Assembly: GCA_018398805.1 (NCBI GenBank)
Contig: JAGFBZ010001919.1
Coordinates: 244,001-308,000, forward strand
Reading direction: 5' to 3'
Source of the DNA: Hirundichthys speculiger
Taxonomy: Eukaryota; Chordata; Actinopteri; Beloniformes; Exocoetidae
DNA length: 64,000 nt
Below, piece after piece: positions 26,179-41,100 of this stretch. The notes under the pieces are model-generated. The model was not told the DNA's origin. It worked only from the letters and a program-made list of their open reading frames with translations, and ran no database searches. Position numbers and translations under genes: made by a program. Position 1 is the first letter of the stretch; each line of letters begins with the position of its first letter.

Positions 26179-27053
26179 GGGCCCGATCTTCCGCCAGATC
26201 TCCTAAAGTTGCTATTTAGGGATAGCGGGTAGGGGGAGGGATGTCCCCCCCCCCCGCAAAGAACGCAATCTTCCACCTTCCTAAACCTGCTATCCCACCT
26301 GCGCTACCTGCTACATTATCCATAGGAGTGGTTAGGACGTTCCACCTGTTAAACCAATCAGTGCGTCAGTAGCCATTGCCTTTAAGAGCAGGTTGCGCTA
26401 CCCGCAAACCGCTATGGAGCGTCTTTTCATCCAGATCGGAGCAGCTCTCGTGCGCAGCTCGTCTGGGACTCTGCTGTAGAGCTTCCTCCTCTTCCTTCCT
26501 CCTCCTCCTCTGCACTGATATATACATAAAAATATTTTTACACAGACAATTCCTATCAGCAACCTGAAAGTCCCAGATAGTCGGTGCGCTCCCAGTAAAC
26601 ACGCTCTGGTCATCTACGGTTTAACTGGCGAGCAAGCCGTTTAAGACGATCTCTGCTATTTTCTCGGGGGGTCAACTGAGGCCAAATCAAGCTTTTTATA
26701 CAAGAGTTAATTCGAGAGGTAGAGACGTTTGTGCACGTCCACATGTGACCATTGATGCCATTTGGGCGCACTCTTGTATGCGCCGACATGCGAGTTGCGG
26801 GTTGTATCGGGTTGCGGGTAGCGGTGGCCAGATCACCCGCTACCCGCAACCCGATACAGAGTTGGCGGAAAGGGCAAAAGACACGGCCATTGCGACACCT
26901 ACAATGTGAGTAAGGGAGTCGGCATAATGGGTAGCAGCTTTAGGGCTTTAGGGAGCGGAAGATTGCATTAGCAGTTAGCGGAGGTTCCTAAACCCGCAAT
27001 TTGCGGGTAGCGGTTAGTGAGTAGCGGTTAGTGGGAAGTGTACGATCGAGGCC
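26179..27053. mobile_element. GC-rich palindromic MITE-like insertion
   Basis: This 875-bp block splits a LINE whose two halves are otherwise continuous. The left end reads gggcccgatc and the right end, reversed, ggcctcgatc, a short imperfect terminal inverted repeat. The interior is rich in gcgggtagcgg and its complement. It includes a strong hairpin at 26804-26857: arms of about 23 bp with one bulged base around a 7-base loop gccagat. A related sequence sits inside the hAT-like element at 21.07-21.64 kb. The ends resemble PIF/Harbinger-type MITEs, but the target duplication is unclear (ATA against ATT). Confidence 0.65.
26804..26857. repeat. Near-perfect GC-rich hairpin
   Basis: gtatcgggttgcgggtagcg is followed, after a 7-base loop, by its complement cgctacccgcaacccgatac, with one extra G in the second arm. 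It is the strongest stem in the inserted element. Confidence 0.9.
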
Positions 27054-28209
27054 ATTGTCTCTCCAGCCTTTTCTGGATCTGCCTCGTGGTCTTCTCCCAG
27101 TTGGACATGCCCGAAACACCTCTCCAGGGAGGCATCCAGGGGACATCCTAACCAGATGCCCGATCCACCTCAACTGGCTCCTCTGAATGTGGAGGAGCAG
27201 CAGCTCTACTCTGAATCCCACCCAAATGACTGAACTTCTCACCATATTTCTAAGGGAGAGTCCAGCCACCCTGAGGAGAAAACCCATTTCTGCATCCACG
27301 ATCTCGTTCATTCAGTCACTACCCACAGTTCATGACCATAGGTGAGGGTTGGAACAAAGATCGACCGGTAAACAGAGAGCCTTGCCCTTTGGCTCAGCTG
27401 TCTTCGCCACAACGGACCGGTACAGAGTCTGCACCACAGCAGACGCTGCACCAATCCTTCTCCCGCTCCTTTCTCCCATCACTCGTGAACAAAACCCCAA
27501 GATTCTTATCCCTGTGGTATTTTCATTAAAACTTTTCACACACATTCCAGTAAGACCTCAGGAAACTGCTTTGAAAAAAAAAAAACAATATATGTCTACT
27601 ATAATCCACTCTGAATTTTGACTCATGCTTTTGATGTAAATCATGGAAACAAGACACAGTTAAATAAAAAAAAAAAATCCTTACATTTAATAGAGCAATA
27701 TGAAAAGCTATGATTGCATTCAGGTTTTATTTTGTTTTGTCGAGGAGACTCATTTTTGTTCAAATATCCTATATTGCCAAGTCAGGTCTGCTCTCAGGCT
27801 CTTTCTTTCATTCAGTTCAGTTATTAGGGTTCAGACTTCATTTCAAAAGATTGCAGTAGGAGTGTGTCAAGATTGTAATGCATGCTGGTTATACAACTGA
27901 GTAGGAGCCAGATAGGCTGATGTTTTCCAAACAAAACTGTCTGGTGAATAACAGATGAATAAAACAATAGTGGATATCAATTTGAAAATTCTTCTTCAAA
28001 GTGTAAGACCTGTAATCAGTATTTCATTCTATATGATACTTGTTCCCTAAGTGCTAGATATGTTTATGCCTGAAATAATAATTTCAGTATCTTCTTCCAG
28101 AACTAGCCCTTGTCAATCAAACAAACACCTATGGGTGTCCAAGGCTTCTAGATATCTCATTTCATCAATCAATTTCTTTTCTCTCTTGCATTTTCTTTTT
28201 CCTCTGCAG

Positions 28210-28402
28210 GAGTGCAAGATTCCCTTCATGAAAAAGTCATAACAGTGTCTGGAGAGGGAATGGTCCACAGCCCAGACTTTCCACACACTTATCCCAGGAA
28301 TACCGTGTTGGTCTGGAAACTAGTGGCGACTAACAACATGAGGATCCAGCTCACGTTTGATGAAAGATTTGGTCTGGAGGACCCTGAAGACGGAACATGC
28401 AA
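28210..28402 (+). CDS. pdgfc: pdgfc exon encoding first half of CUB domain
   Basis: The exon follows a long pyrimidine tract ending ctctgcag and stops before gtaagac. It starts in phase 1 (GA completes a glycine codon) and ends in phase 2 (AA of a lysine codon finished by the next exon). The 193 bp read G-V-Q-D then an immunoglobulin-like beta region with the PDGF-C signatures PHTYPRNTVLVW and FDERFGLEDPED, and the cysteine of GTCK. This is the N-terminal half of the CUB domain, which keeps the growth factor latent and helps extracellular docking. The phase-1 entry matches what I recall of the exon 1/2 junction of vertebrate PDGFC. The protein N-terminal to this, including the signal peptide, is not in the window as far as I can see. 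Confidence 0.96.
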
Positions 28403-31741
<3,339 letters not shown>

Positions 31742-31887
31742 CTGTCAATTTCTTAAAATAATTAATCAGATTAATCGCATGACTGTTAATAGTTAATCAT
31801 GATTAATCTCAAATTAATCGCATATTTTTATCTGTTCTAAATCTACCTTATACAGATCTTTTTCAAGTTGTATTACTCTTATTAATA

Positions 31888-32438
31888 CGATTCCTGACTA
31901 GAACCAGGAAATATGACCATATTAGTCCAGTCCTGAGGTCTCTGGCTTCCTGTCACTCAGAGAATAGACTTTAAAACATCTCTACTTGTGTTCAAGTCTC
32001 TTCATGGCTCCAAAGTCCATCTCTGACATGTTAGATCCATATGAACCAACCTGGACTCTGAGAACCTCAGGTAGTGGTCTCCTGCTGGTGTCCAGAGTCA
32101 GGACTAAACAAGGTGAAGCTGCATTTCAGTTTTATGCTCCTAAAATCTGGACCAGTCTTCTAGAAGACGTGAGACAGACCTGAACTCTGACAATGTTCTG
32201 ATCCAGACTGAAAACAGTTCTGTTCAGATGTGAAGATGATGACTGGAAGGATTTTATCTGCACTCTTCATTTTCAATTTAATTAATTAATTTTTCTATTA
32301 ATTAATTTTATTTATTATTGATTATTTTTATGCTTGTATGGAATAATTCTATTTGCCTTCTTCTGATTTTATGCATCTCTAAAGCACTTTGAATTGCCTT
32401 GTGTACGAATTGTGCTCTACAAATAAAGTTGCCTTGCC
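31888..32438 (+). pseudogene. Nested 5'-truncated LINE 3' fragment (L2-like)
   Basis: Translated pieces include TRTRKYDHISPVLRSLASC, then LRTSGSGLLLVSRVRTKQGE and AAFQFYAPKIWTSLLEDVRQ, the C-terminal end of a fish L2-type ORF2, with stops. The 3' tip reads gctctacaaataaagttgcc. It is flanked by taata (31883-31887) and taata (32439-32443). The sister hAT-like copy has this site unoccupied (cttattaatatgag at about 42068). Confidence 0.85.
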
Positions 32439-32589
32439 TAATATGAGAGTACACAAATGCTTGCCTTATGCAAAACAAATGCATGTTTATTTATTGCTAC
32501 AATGCCAAATCCATTATATATTATATATATACTCAATATTTTCTCTTATGTTTTTCATACAAAATAGCTTCGTGGTTTGCTTCAAACAA

Positions 32590-32619
32590 GGGGGGGGGGG
32601 GGGGGGGGGGGGGGGGGGG
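32590..32619 (+). repeat. Homopolymer of 30 G
   Basis: Uninterrupted run of 30 G inside the hAT-like element. The sister element has only five G (cgagggggtgc) at the equivalent place. The length in an assembly may be inexact. Confidence 0.9.
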
Positions 32620-33014
32620 CTCTCTGCATCAGCGCTCTGATTAGCCGACAAGTGACCAGACTCCGGTGGTAACTAAATTCACATCGACAGTAAACACAAA
32701 CGACATTAGTCTTTTGGAATTAGCCATCAGGCAAGGTTTTGAAGCTGAACTTACCATTCAAAATAGTATATTTTGTATCCATTTTATCCCTGCTACTGCT
32801 CTCGGCCATCGATGTCAGTGAAATGGCTTCCTGTTTTGACAAACTATGGAGGAGCCCGAGGCTCATGAAGCCTGGAGGCAACACCTACTCTCCCTTCTGC
32901 TGTTGTACATCAACGGCCAGGCTAAGGCTCGCGTTAATCGGGCGTTAAAAAAATTAATTGCGTTAAAAAATTATTTTGCGTTAATCAAGCGTTAACGCGT
33001 TAACTTTGACAGCC

Positions 33015-33017
<3 letters not shown>

Positions 33018-33085
<68 letters not shown>
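33018..33085 (+). repeat. (AT)n microsatellite
   Basis: Uninterrupted AT tract directly after the right end of the hAT-like element. Confidence 0.95.
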
Positions 33086-33091
<6 letters not shown>

Positions 33092-33639
33092 TTTTTTTTC
33101 TTTTAATATTTTTCAAATAAATCTGAAGAAAAATAATTATTTGTGTGGTTATTTTTATAAACAAGTTGTTGTAAATAGGTTAAAACCATGAAAAACTCAT
33201 GAAATGTTCCTGATGTGGTTGATGTGGATGACTCCGGGAGTATGGAATACCAAGGTCCATTGCTAGGAGGCCATTCTGTTACATTCTCTTCCCCTAAACA
33301 CTGTGATAATTTGGTTACTTTATTTGTCATCCATCTTGAAAAATTATTCACAAAATTATGACGGACTACCCAAGCCCCTCGCCCAAACAGAGCCCCCTGT
33401 CACCATGAGGAGGAATAAGTGGTTATTAAGGATAAAGAGATGGATGGATAAGAATGAAATTGACTGAAAAAAAAATGAAATGCTATAGATATGTTGGTAA
33501 TATGTAAGATTTCATTTATGATAAAGTAGGAGTTCACATTGCGTGTAGTAAACTGGATTCCTTCCAGGTGGGAGTTGGGCTTTTTAAGGCCTGTTTGTCA
33601 GGATTTTATTTCTGGTTTGATGATCCTACTGGAATTATC

Positions 33640-34335
33640 AAACATGAATCTTCTGCGGACATGGTTCTCAGTCAGAAAAAAGTTTGAATGCCCTCTTCGG
33701 GTCGAGGCTGAAGTGTTGCCTCAAGTGAAGGAGTTTAAGTATTCCTGAGCCTTGTTCACAAGTGGGGGAATACTGGAGCAGGAAATCGACAGGAGGATCA
33801 GTGCAGCCTTGACAGTAATGCAGACTGTACCAGTCTGTTGTGGTGAAGAGAGAGCTGAGCCAAAAGGCAAGGCTCTCTTTTTCCTTCTGAATCTATGTTC
33901 CAGTCCTTACCCATGGTCACGAGTCGTGGGTCATGACTGAAAGAACAAGGAAAAACAAGCAGCTGAAATGAGTTTCCTTCACAGGGTGGTGTCACTCTCC
34001 CTCAGAGATAGGGTGAAAAGTTCAGTTATCCGGGAAGGACCTGGAGTAGAGCTGCTGCTCCTCCACATTAAGAGGAGCCAGTTCAGTTGATTTAGGCAAA
34101 TGGTTAGGATGTCTCCCTGGGGAGGTGCTTTCCAGCATGTTCAACTAGAAGAAGGTCCTGAAGCAGACGCATGGCTCACTGCACAGATTATGTCACCTGG
34201 CCGGCCAGGGGACGCCTCCGTATCCTCCTGTAAGAGCCAGATGACGGGGTTGGGGGAAAAGGTTTAGCCCTCTCTGCTTGGGTCGCTGCCTCCGTTACCC
34301 GAACCTGGAAAAGCAGATGCATCTGGATGGATAGA
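33640..34335 (+). pseudogene. LINE ORF2 C-terminal fragment, same family as 27.1 kb
   Basis: Frames in succession read ECPLRVEAEVLPQVKEFKYS, EIDRRISAALTVMQTV and FLHRVVSLSLRDRVKSSVIR, then LLLLHIKRSQ, the conserved end of a fish LINE ORF2, and the fragment ends near gatgcatctggatggatag. Frame changes and stops are present. The family name is uncertain. Confidence 0.8.
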
Positions 34336-35073
34336 TGTTTACAGCTAGAACATCACAATCATTTAAACTCTGTTGAAGCTGCATTCAACAGTTTATGTAA
34401 AATTGTGCTCATCATGGAAATCAATAATTGAATTATTTCAAAAGAGATTAAAACCACATACTTGTTTTCAAAAAAGGCTATTCACACTTTGAGCTCTCTT
34501 GGCTTTTGCACACAGTACCAATAAGTCTGAAAATTAAGAAAATCTCTTCTCAAAAAGTCTACTAAGCCAGTCTCTCTTACAGTCCACACACTAATGTTCT
34601 GAAGGTTTAATTAAAAACTATATTTCAATGACAACATGTAGGATCATTTTAAAGGGCCAAAAATCCAGCTTCATCAGTGGTCGGGAGCTGATTTTCAGTA
34701 CATTCTTCAGCTTAATCTACACTATCCACCTGAGATCTGTCCTCAAATATATTTACAGTCTCCCATTTATTTTCTCATTCATTTAATTACAGCAGTACAT
34801 AATAGAGAGACATTTGGTCGAGTTCAGCTAAAAAATGAGACCGTACTCTTGATAAAACCTTTGTCAGTTTTACTTATTGACAATAAAAAAGGTATCAAAA
34901 GAGCATGCACATGTTGGCCAAGTCTCAAACTGAATTTGCATGGATGAAAATTGTGATATAACATATAAGAGTCCTTTTTTGTTTTGGTTTTTTCTGGGAC
35001 AGCCACAATTATGAATTACATCTGAAATACTTAGATAACGATTTTCTGCTATTTTTCTCACTCACTCCATCAG

Positions 35074-35254
35074 GTATGACTTTGTGGAAATACAGGATCC
35101 AACTGAGAAGACGTTCCTGGGCCGCTGGTGCGGCTCAGAAGTGGTACCAGGAAGTCACGTATCCAAAGGCAGTCAGATCATCATTCGCTTCACTTCTGAT
35201 GAATATTTCCCATCGGAGCCGGGATTCTGCATCCGTTACTCCCTCCTGCCTGTG
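35074..35254 (+). CDS. pdgfc: pdgfc exon encoding second half of CUB domain
   Basis: The acceptor is catcag at 35068-35073 and the donor is gtatgt at 35255. The first base completes the lysine codon, then YDFVEIQDP, LGRWCGSE, IRFTSDEYFPSEPGFCIRY follow in one frame. These are the C-terminal CUB strands with two conserved cysteines (WCG and GFC). The exon ends in phase 0 after Leu-Leu-Pro-Val. The frame stays open past the donor for only ten more codons before a stop, so readthrough would truncate the protein. An upstream gt at 35252 is a possible but weaker donor. Confidence 0.95.
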
Positions 35255-36182
35255 GTATGTACGGTATTAATAGTCAAGAGTTGAAAAATGTGCGTTGTGA
35301 GTGGCTAAACACCTGGCTGTCACAGCACTTCTCTGTTTCTATCACCAGCCAGGGAGTCCAGTGAGCAATGTGTGAGCAAAATTAAAATCCTTTGTGAGTT
35401 TCAACATGTGGTGCTTTAATTTGCAATAATCCATTTCTGCTTGTGTGTGCCCAAGTTTTTAAGCAACATTGGGGAGAAATTATCTCTCACCACTTTGGAA
35501 TATCTGGCACCGGTGCTGTCATTAATAGCAGTTATAAAGACAAAACAAACTTTCAACAAAATCTCTGATCAGCGGTTAAGTTGCAGTTGGTATCGTTGTA
35601 ATTTTTAATAGTATCTTTATTTTCCTTCAATCAATTAGATTTTTTTTATATGCAATGTTCTTTGCTGTTCTGTAATAGCTCCTGGTATAAAGATGTGTTT
35701 TTGTGTTCTTCAAAGTTGGCATTGTTTGTGCACATTGTTTTGATGCTTCGGTCTTAAATGAGCAGACTCATATTTACTATATAATTGATCATATGACCTC
35801 TGGGAGTCTGCTTTAAGTATACATCCTATCAGGTGTCTCTGGGAGATTGCTGTTGCTGTAATGTCACCGATAGTGTAACACGAGGCTGGCAGAGAAAATG
35901 AGTGGCTTTAAAAGTGATCAAAGTGATCTTCTGACCTTCTGACCTTCACAGGGGGATTCATTCAAGCGCTGAAATGAAAGTAGGAATTAGATGCTTTCTG
36001 TGCTATATGGCTGTACTTCTGTCGTCATTTCATACACTGTTAAAAAGTGCTACAATTCGTATGTGTTTTCACATTACCGAAGCTCACAAAAACTACCATG
36101 TGTTATTCATGGGGATCTGCTGGAGCTTATATTATAAACTATAGCTAATATTATTAAAATCTTAATTAAAGAAACAATAAGG
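35255..36182. other. pdgfc intron, nothing recognised
   Basis: Plain intronic sequence between the second CUB exon and the first dispersed repeat. Confidence 0.5.
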
Positions 36183-36475
36183 GCAGCATGGTGGTTTGAT
36201 GGTCAGCACTGTTCCCTCACAGCTAGAAGGTTCCTGGTTTGAACCTCAGCGGGGGCCTTTCTTTGTGGAGTTTGCATGTTCTCCCTGTGCTTGCGTGCCG
36301 GCTTCCTCCCACAGTCCAAAGACATGCAGTGTGTGGTTGTTTGTCTATATATGTGGCCCTGCGATGGACTGGGGGACCTATCCAGCGTGTACCCCTGCCT
36401 TTCGCCTGAAGAGAAATGGGACCCTGCATATGATTAAGCGGGCATAGATGATGGATGGATGGATGGATGGATAGA
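36183..36475 (+). repeat. Common fish dispersed repeat, fuller copy
   Basis: It starts gcagcatggtggtttgatgg, has tttgtggagtttgcatgttc, tcccacagtccaaagacatg and ctatccagcgtgtacccctg, and ends in gatggatggatggatgg. This is the best copy of the family also seen in part at 930-1115 and 25225-25440. Confidence 0.85.
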
Positions 36476-36809
36476 TAATGAAACAATGGTGAGCAAAAAG
36501 CTTCCCTTGTGGGAGCCAAACAGTGGCAAGGGAAAACTCCCCTTCAAGAGGGAAGAAACCTTGAGCAGGATGTGGATCATAAGGGGGGACTTTTGTGCTG
36601 AAGGCCAGCCAGGTAAAGGAAGAAAAGAGAAGGGAGATAGGACTGAGAGAGGAGGGGCACAAATATATTGACAATATTATATAGGACCAAATATATCAAT
36701 AGTAATTATACAGAGATGACTATATAAACAGATCTAGGCAGTAACACTGAGATGGTCAGATAGTGGAACTGTAGGTCAGTATTTAGCTCTGGAAAACTGG
36801 CCTGCAATA

Positions 36810-37285
36810 CAGTAATCCCCCACACTTTGCGGTTAATGGGGGCTGTGACCCCCCCCGAATGGTGAAAACCGCGATGTGGATGTACATGTACATGTATATG
36901 TAAATACAGTATACATGTACATGCGTATGCAAAATCTATGGAAGGTACACTCAGTTTGACGATCTCTCCTCTGTGTGTAGCTGACAAGAGGAAGAGATGG
37001 GAGATGCAGGGACTCGTGTCAGCCAATCAGAGTACAGACAACTGACGCCCGTCATAGCAGCCAATCACAGGTCTTGATATTCATTCATGAGGCCTCCCCT
37101 GTCAGCTATTGTTGCTTCCCGTGACTCGTTCTTGATGTGATGGGTTTCACTTCAGCCTCGCGCGCTTCGTTTGAATTTTTTTTAAAATTTTTTTTTCAAA
37201 TATTTTTTTTCTATGAATATTTTTGAAACTTCCGCGATGTACTGAGACCGCGATTGCTGAGACCGCGAAGAGTGGGGGATTACTG
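36810..37285. mobile_element. Tigger/pogo-like MITE 1
   Basis: The ends are cagtaatcccccacactttg and, reversed, cagtaatcccccactcttcg, about 21 of 23 positions identical including the following gcggt, with TA on both sides (36808-36809 and 37286-37287). A CAGT start and TA duplication are characteristic of pogo/Tigger elements. No transposase remains. Confidence 0.85.
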
Positions 37286-37367
37286 TACAGAAATAAAAAG
37301 AGGGCAGGAGGGTAGGGGGGCACAGGACAGCACAAAAAAACCCAACAAGAACAATGAAGCGCAGCTA

Positions 37368-38069
37368 CAGTGATCCCTTGCCATTTCGCTGTTTAAGTTC
37401 CGCAGGTTTTAGTTATTCACGGATTTTTTTCAGAAATATATAATATAATTTAAAACATTTTTTAAATCGCAGAAACATCACAGGATTTTGTGCACATTCT
37501 CTCACAGTGAAGAAATGCTGTGAGCCAGCCTGGCCACTTTAAGAAGGTAGCCTTATTGGTAATGATGTGGACCTTATGGGTAATGTAGTGTGTGTGTCGT
37601 GGGTCGGCAGAAGAAAATGGGGTTAGATGAAAAGTGTAGTGAGCATCAACAGCAGCCCAGCGTGTATAGATTTACATTCTCTGTTAACCGACAGGAGCCC
37701 AACAATACAACCTGTGTGATGTTACAAGTTCCTGCAGTACCAGAATAAAGTGCTCGTTCTATGCAGAGAAAACCAGACTGTTTTTTTTGTTGTTGTTAGC
37801 GTGTTAGCCGCTAATAACGAGCCAAAAATAGCACAATACCAGCAGTTTGTTTACCACCGTTCAGAGACCAGAGGCTGTGAAGGTAACAGAAAGACCACAG
37901 TTGAGCCTTTGTCTTGTTTCGCTGTAGTGCTTCTCTACTTTTTTGGGGGTTTTTAAACATATTTTAAACACATTATTGAGGCTCGGGGGGCTCCGGCTCC
38001 AGATTGCGGATTTTGATTTACGCGGGGGGGCGCCGGTCCCCATTAACCGCGAAAAATAAGGGATCACTA
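37368..38069. mobile_element. Tigger/pogo-like MITE 2
   Basis: The left end is cagtgatcccttgccatttc and the right end, reversed, is tagtgatcccttatttttcg, flanked by TA at 37366-37367 and 38070-38071. It lies 82 bp after MITE 1. The interior shows no intact transposase. Confidence 0.75.
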
Positions 38070-38165
38070 TACGAGGTGCTCCTAATTCACTATGGATACA
38101 GATGAGGGAAGAAGAGGGAAGGAGGGGAGAGATGAGGGGTGAGGACACCACTCAGCAGATCATGT

Positions 38166-41100
38166 TGGTGTCCCCCTGCCAGTGCAAACCTATAGCAGCA
38201 TAGTATAGTTAGCAATTTACCATTGTTAGCTTTCCCCTTCTCTCAGCACATATTTTAAACACATTACGTGCCACCACTATGCCACCTCGTGTTTAAGAGT
38301 TAGTGGTCATTTAAATATTTCTTTGAGACCACACAGTAAAATTAAAGTAGGTGTTTTCATTCACTAATTTAGAGTGAAATCATGGCATAGTGTCATCATG
38401 ATCCTAATAAAGAGACCAGTTATTTCAAAAATTCAAGGAGGAAGCCTTGCCTTGGCAACAAAGAGCCCAACCGCAGAACTCAGATATGTGTTTTCAGTTA
38501 TTTACTATATAGTTGTGGGATTCTTGGGATTTTTTTCTTTCTTTTTTTTTTGGTCAGACTTCAGTTTTAGTGTGTTAGGGTTTTAGTTGTTAGGGTTCAC
38601 TACTGCTCTTTTGCTTTATGCGTTTTGCTTGACATTATATTTTGAAAATGTTTTTTTCCTGTGTGTGATCTCTCGTTTGACTTTCCCTGCTTCACAACTG
38701 TGCGTTGTCAGCCCCTGTGAGTAGATATCATCTTCCCATTTCCTTCCGATCAATATGCACCTCAGCACCTTTACCAAAAATAAATAAATACATACATTTA
38801 ATCGTCTTAAGGTTTGTTTTGTTTTTTCAAACCTTGAGTTTTGTTTGTTTGTTTGTTTGTCTGTTTTGTAATTTCCATCAAACTATTTGTGCAAATGCAA
38901 AATGCAGATTAAAAATGCAACAAATGCACATCATTCTCAGAGTACTTCTGAATTATAGTTTTAAATTTTCTACAATTAAATGACAGTTCATTAACATTCA
39001 ATAATTATTTGTGGTCACTTTCCTTTAAGTATCATTTCAGTAATTTCCATTTTGACCAGTTTGGAGGACTTATATAATCACCTTATTGGAGGTATTATAT
39101 TTTAGTTCCAAGAGTAGCCTTATTTCCAAGCATTGTTTTATAACGCCTGTAAAAATTCAAGTATCTGAAGTATTTGCACTTTGGTCTGCCTTTGTCCTTC
39201 TTTTTCATTACTTTCTTTCTTTTTTTTTTCTCTCCTGATCTGGAGACCACACACACGCTGACACACGCAAACAGACTCCCTCCGTCACCGCTATCTCACG
39301 GACAAAAGCCCAGAGATAAACTAAAGACACCACCCTGTTTTAACTTGTCATGTGTCAGTTTTGTTCCCCTTGCTTTAAGTAAAGATCTCAACTCCTCATT
39401 AATCCCTCTGGCCCATAACGGAAACAAGCAATTCAAGTTGTTGATACTGCGTTGTGTTTGCTCTGGAACTTTTTTGGCACGTCAAAAGCTTTTTTTTGTG
39501 CTTCTCAGATACATAATCAATGCATTCTTTCATCACATTTAAAACCCATAATAACTTTGTTTTTATGAGCACAATCTGACAAAGAATTTACAGGTATTGT
39601 GAAAGCGTGTAAGGATCACGGCGAGTGTTGAAGCTCTGTTGCTCAAAAATATTTAAAATGTACATTTGAAGATACTGTAGATAGAATAGACATGGTTATC
39701 ATAAGAGTGATATTCTTTGGGGACATTGAGAAGAATCATTGAAATGGACCAAATGTTTCTACTGAATGTCTTACATTAAAAGATATAATTTAAAAAGAAA
39801 AGAAAATGCTCCTTACCAAGTCTTACCAAGTTCATCCCAAGGTCAGACTGTGCTATGCAGAGAAATTGCAAAAGTGAAAAAAAGAAAGAAAGAAAAAAAA
39901 GCTAAATGTCAGTCTCTACAAGCCACAATTAGCCTTTAAAATGTTAAAATTCATCATACAATAATAAGAAAAAATCATTAGGCTTTCATAGCATCATATT
40001 TGGTTAAAAATAAAACACAGATATCAACACAAGCATCTTAAACAATCGTCAAGGACGGCGATGGAAAGATGATGAGTTGAGCTCATTTTCCAACTCAAAT
40101 TTTGTGAATGACCTGAGCACGCTGCTGTTGTTTCATCAGCTTTGGAGTCCTCTAAATATAAATATTATATAAATATTATAGAGGCAAATGTGAGGCCAGC
40201 TGTCCAATATCTGAACCTTGGTCAAAGTGGAGTCATGCAACAGGACTGTGATGCGAAGCACACTAGCAAATAAGAAAAAGCCATCGCGAGAATTAAGGAC
40301 CTTCTTTTGTAAGATATAACAATAATGATTGTGCTTTAGCATCTCATTTACGTGGTTTGGTTTAGGAAAGAGTTTGACATTAAAATTATCCTCACAACAT
40401 TTCTCTAATGAATGCTGTAAATATTGATGAGTCACTTTTCATTTCAAAGCAACATAAGACGTGCAGACACAAGCTAGTGTATTCAAATAAACTAAAATAC
40501 TTAACTTTTACAACTGCGTTGGATGACATTTGATGCTTCTTTCATTCATCTCATAATTTCCAATGAAACTGGCCTGGAGGGTTTCTGACAGTCACCACAG
40601 TTCAGAAAATGTAACAGATATAAAGTTTGTTTCATGGTAATGGGATTTTGAATCATTCACTTGTTTTGTGAGGGTTAGGGTTAGCTTTGGTTTACTGGTC
40701 CTCCTTTGCTCCATGGTTCTTGCTTAGATTGATCCCTGTTATTTTAAAAAGTATCTCCCTCTTGTGTAACACTTCCCTGCTCTGTCTTGATTGTCTCTTT
40801 ATCTTATGTGTCAGTTTTGTTTTAGTTTTTGTTGATCCTCAGACTTTCATTTAAAAAAAAAAATAGACACATAAAAGGACTGTGTTATTGTTATTCCTCC
40901 CTCCCAATCTGCTGCATGTTGGGTCCAAATCCTGAGACCCGACGGTTCTTCAACATCCCAGGAATGAAAATATTTTTACCCGCAATAACTGATAACTAAT
41001 GGTTAAAAAAAATGTGGCCATATGGAAATTTGTTTCCAGCTGAATGAAACAATTCAAATGTGGTTTCCAAAGACTTTGACATAAACTATTTGACGAAACA

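Larger units (their letters stand above)
26081..27510 (-). pseudogene. LINE 3' fragment, interrupted by a palindromic element
   Basis: The outer parts 26081-26178 and 27054-27510 are one LINE tail on the minus strand. The translated part contains LLLLHIQRSQLRWIGHLVRM and GEVFRACPTGRRPRGR, signatures of the C-terminal end of a fish LINE ORF2, and the 3' tip is the ccatccatccat at 26081 ((ATGG)n on the minus strand). The same family occurs at 33640-34335 on the + strand. The middle, 26179-27053, is a later insertion. Confidence 0.8.
36480..38165 (+). repeat. Dispersed repeat (aagaaaccttgagcaggat type) split by two MITEs
   Basis: The stretch 36500-36680 (caagggaaaactccccttc, agaaaccttgagcagga, ggggggacttttgtgctgaa) is homologous to 45050-45190 (caaggaaaaactccacttta, agaaaccttgagcagga). 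The flanking host repeat continues in pieces between and after the two Tigger-like elements at 36810-37285 and 37368-38069. Confidence 0.65.

Noticed and set aside
39174..39542. 122-codon + strand frame with a hydrophobic start
   Set aside because: The hydrophobic start derives from a T/C-rich run. No conserved domain or downstream exon was seen. It was considered as the missing pdgfc first exon but lies after the CUB exons.
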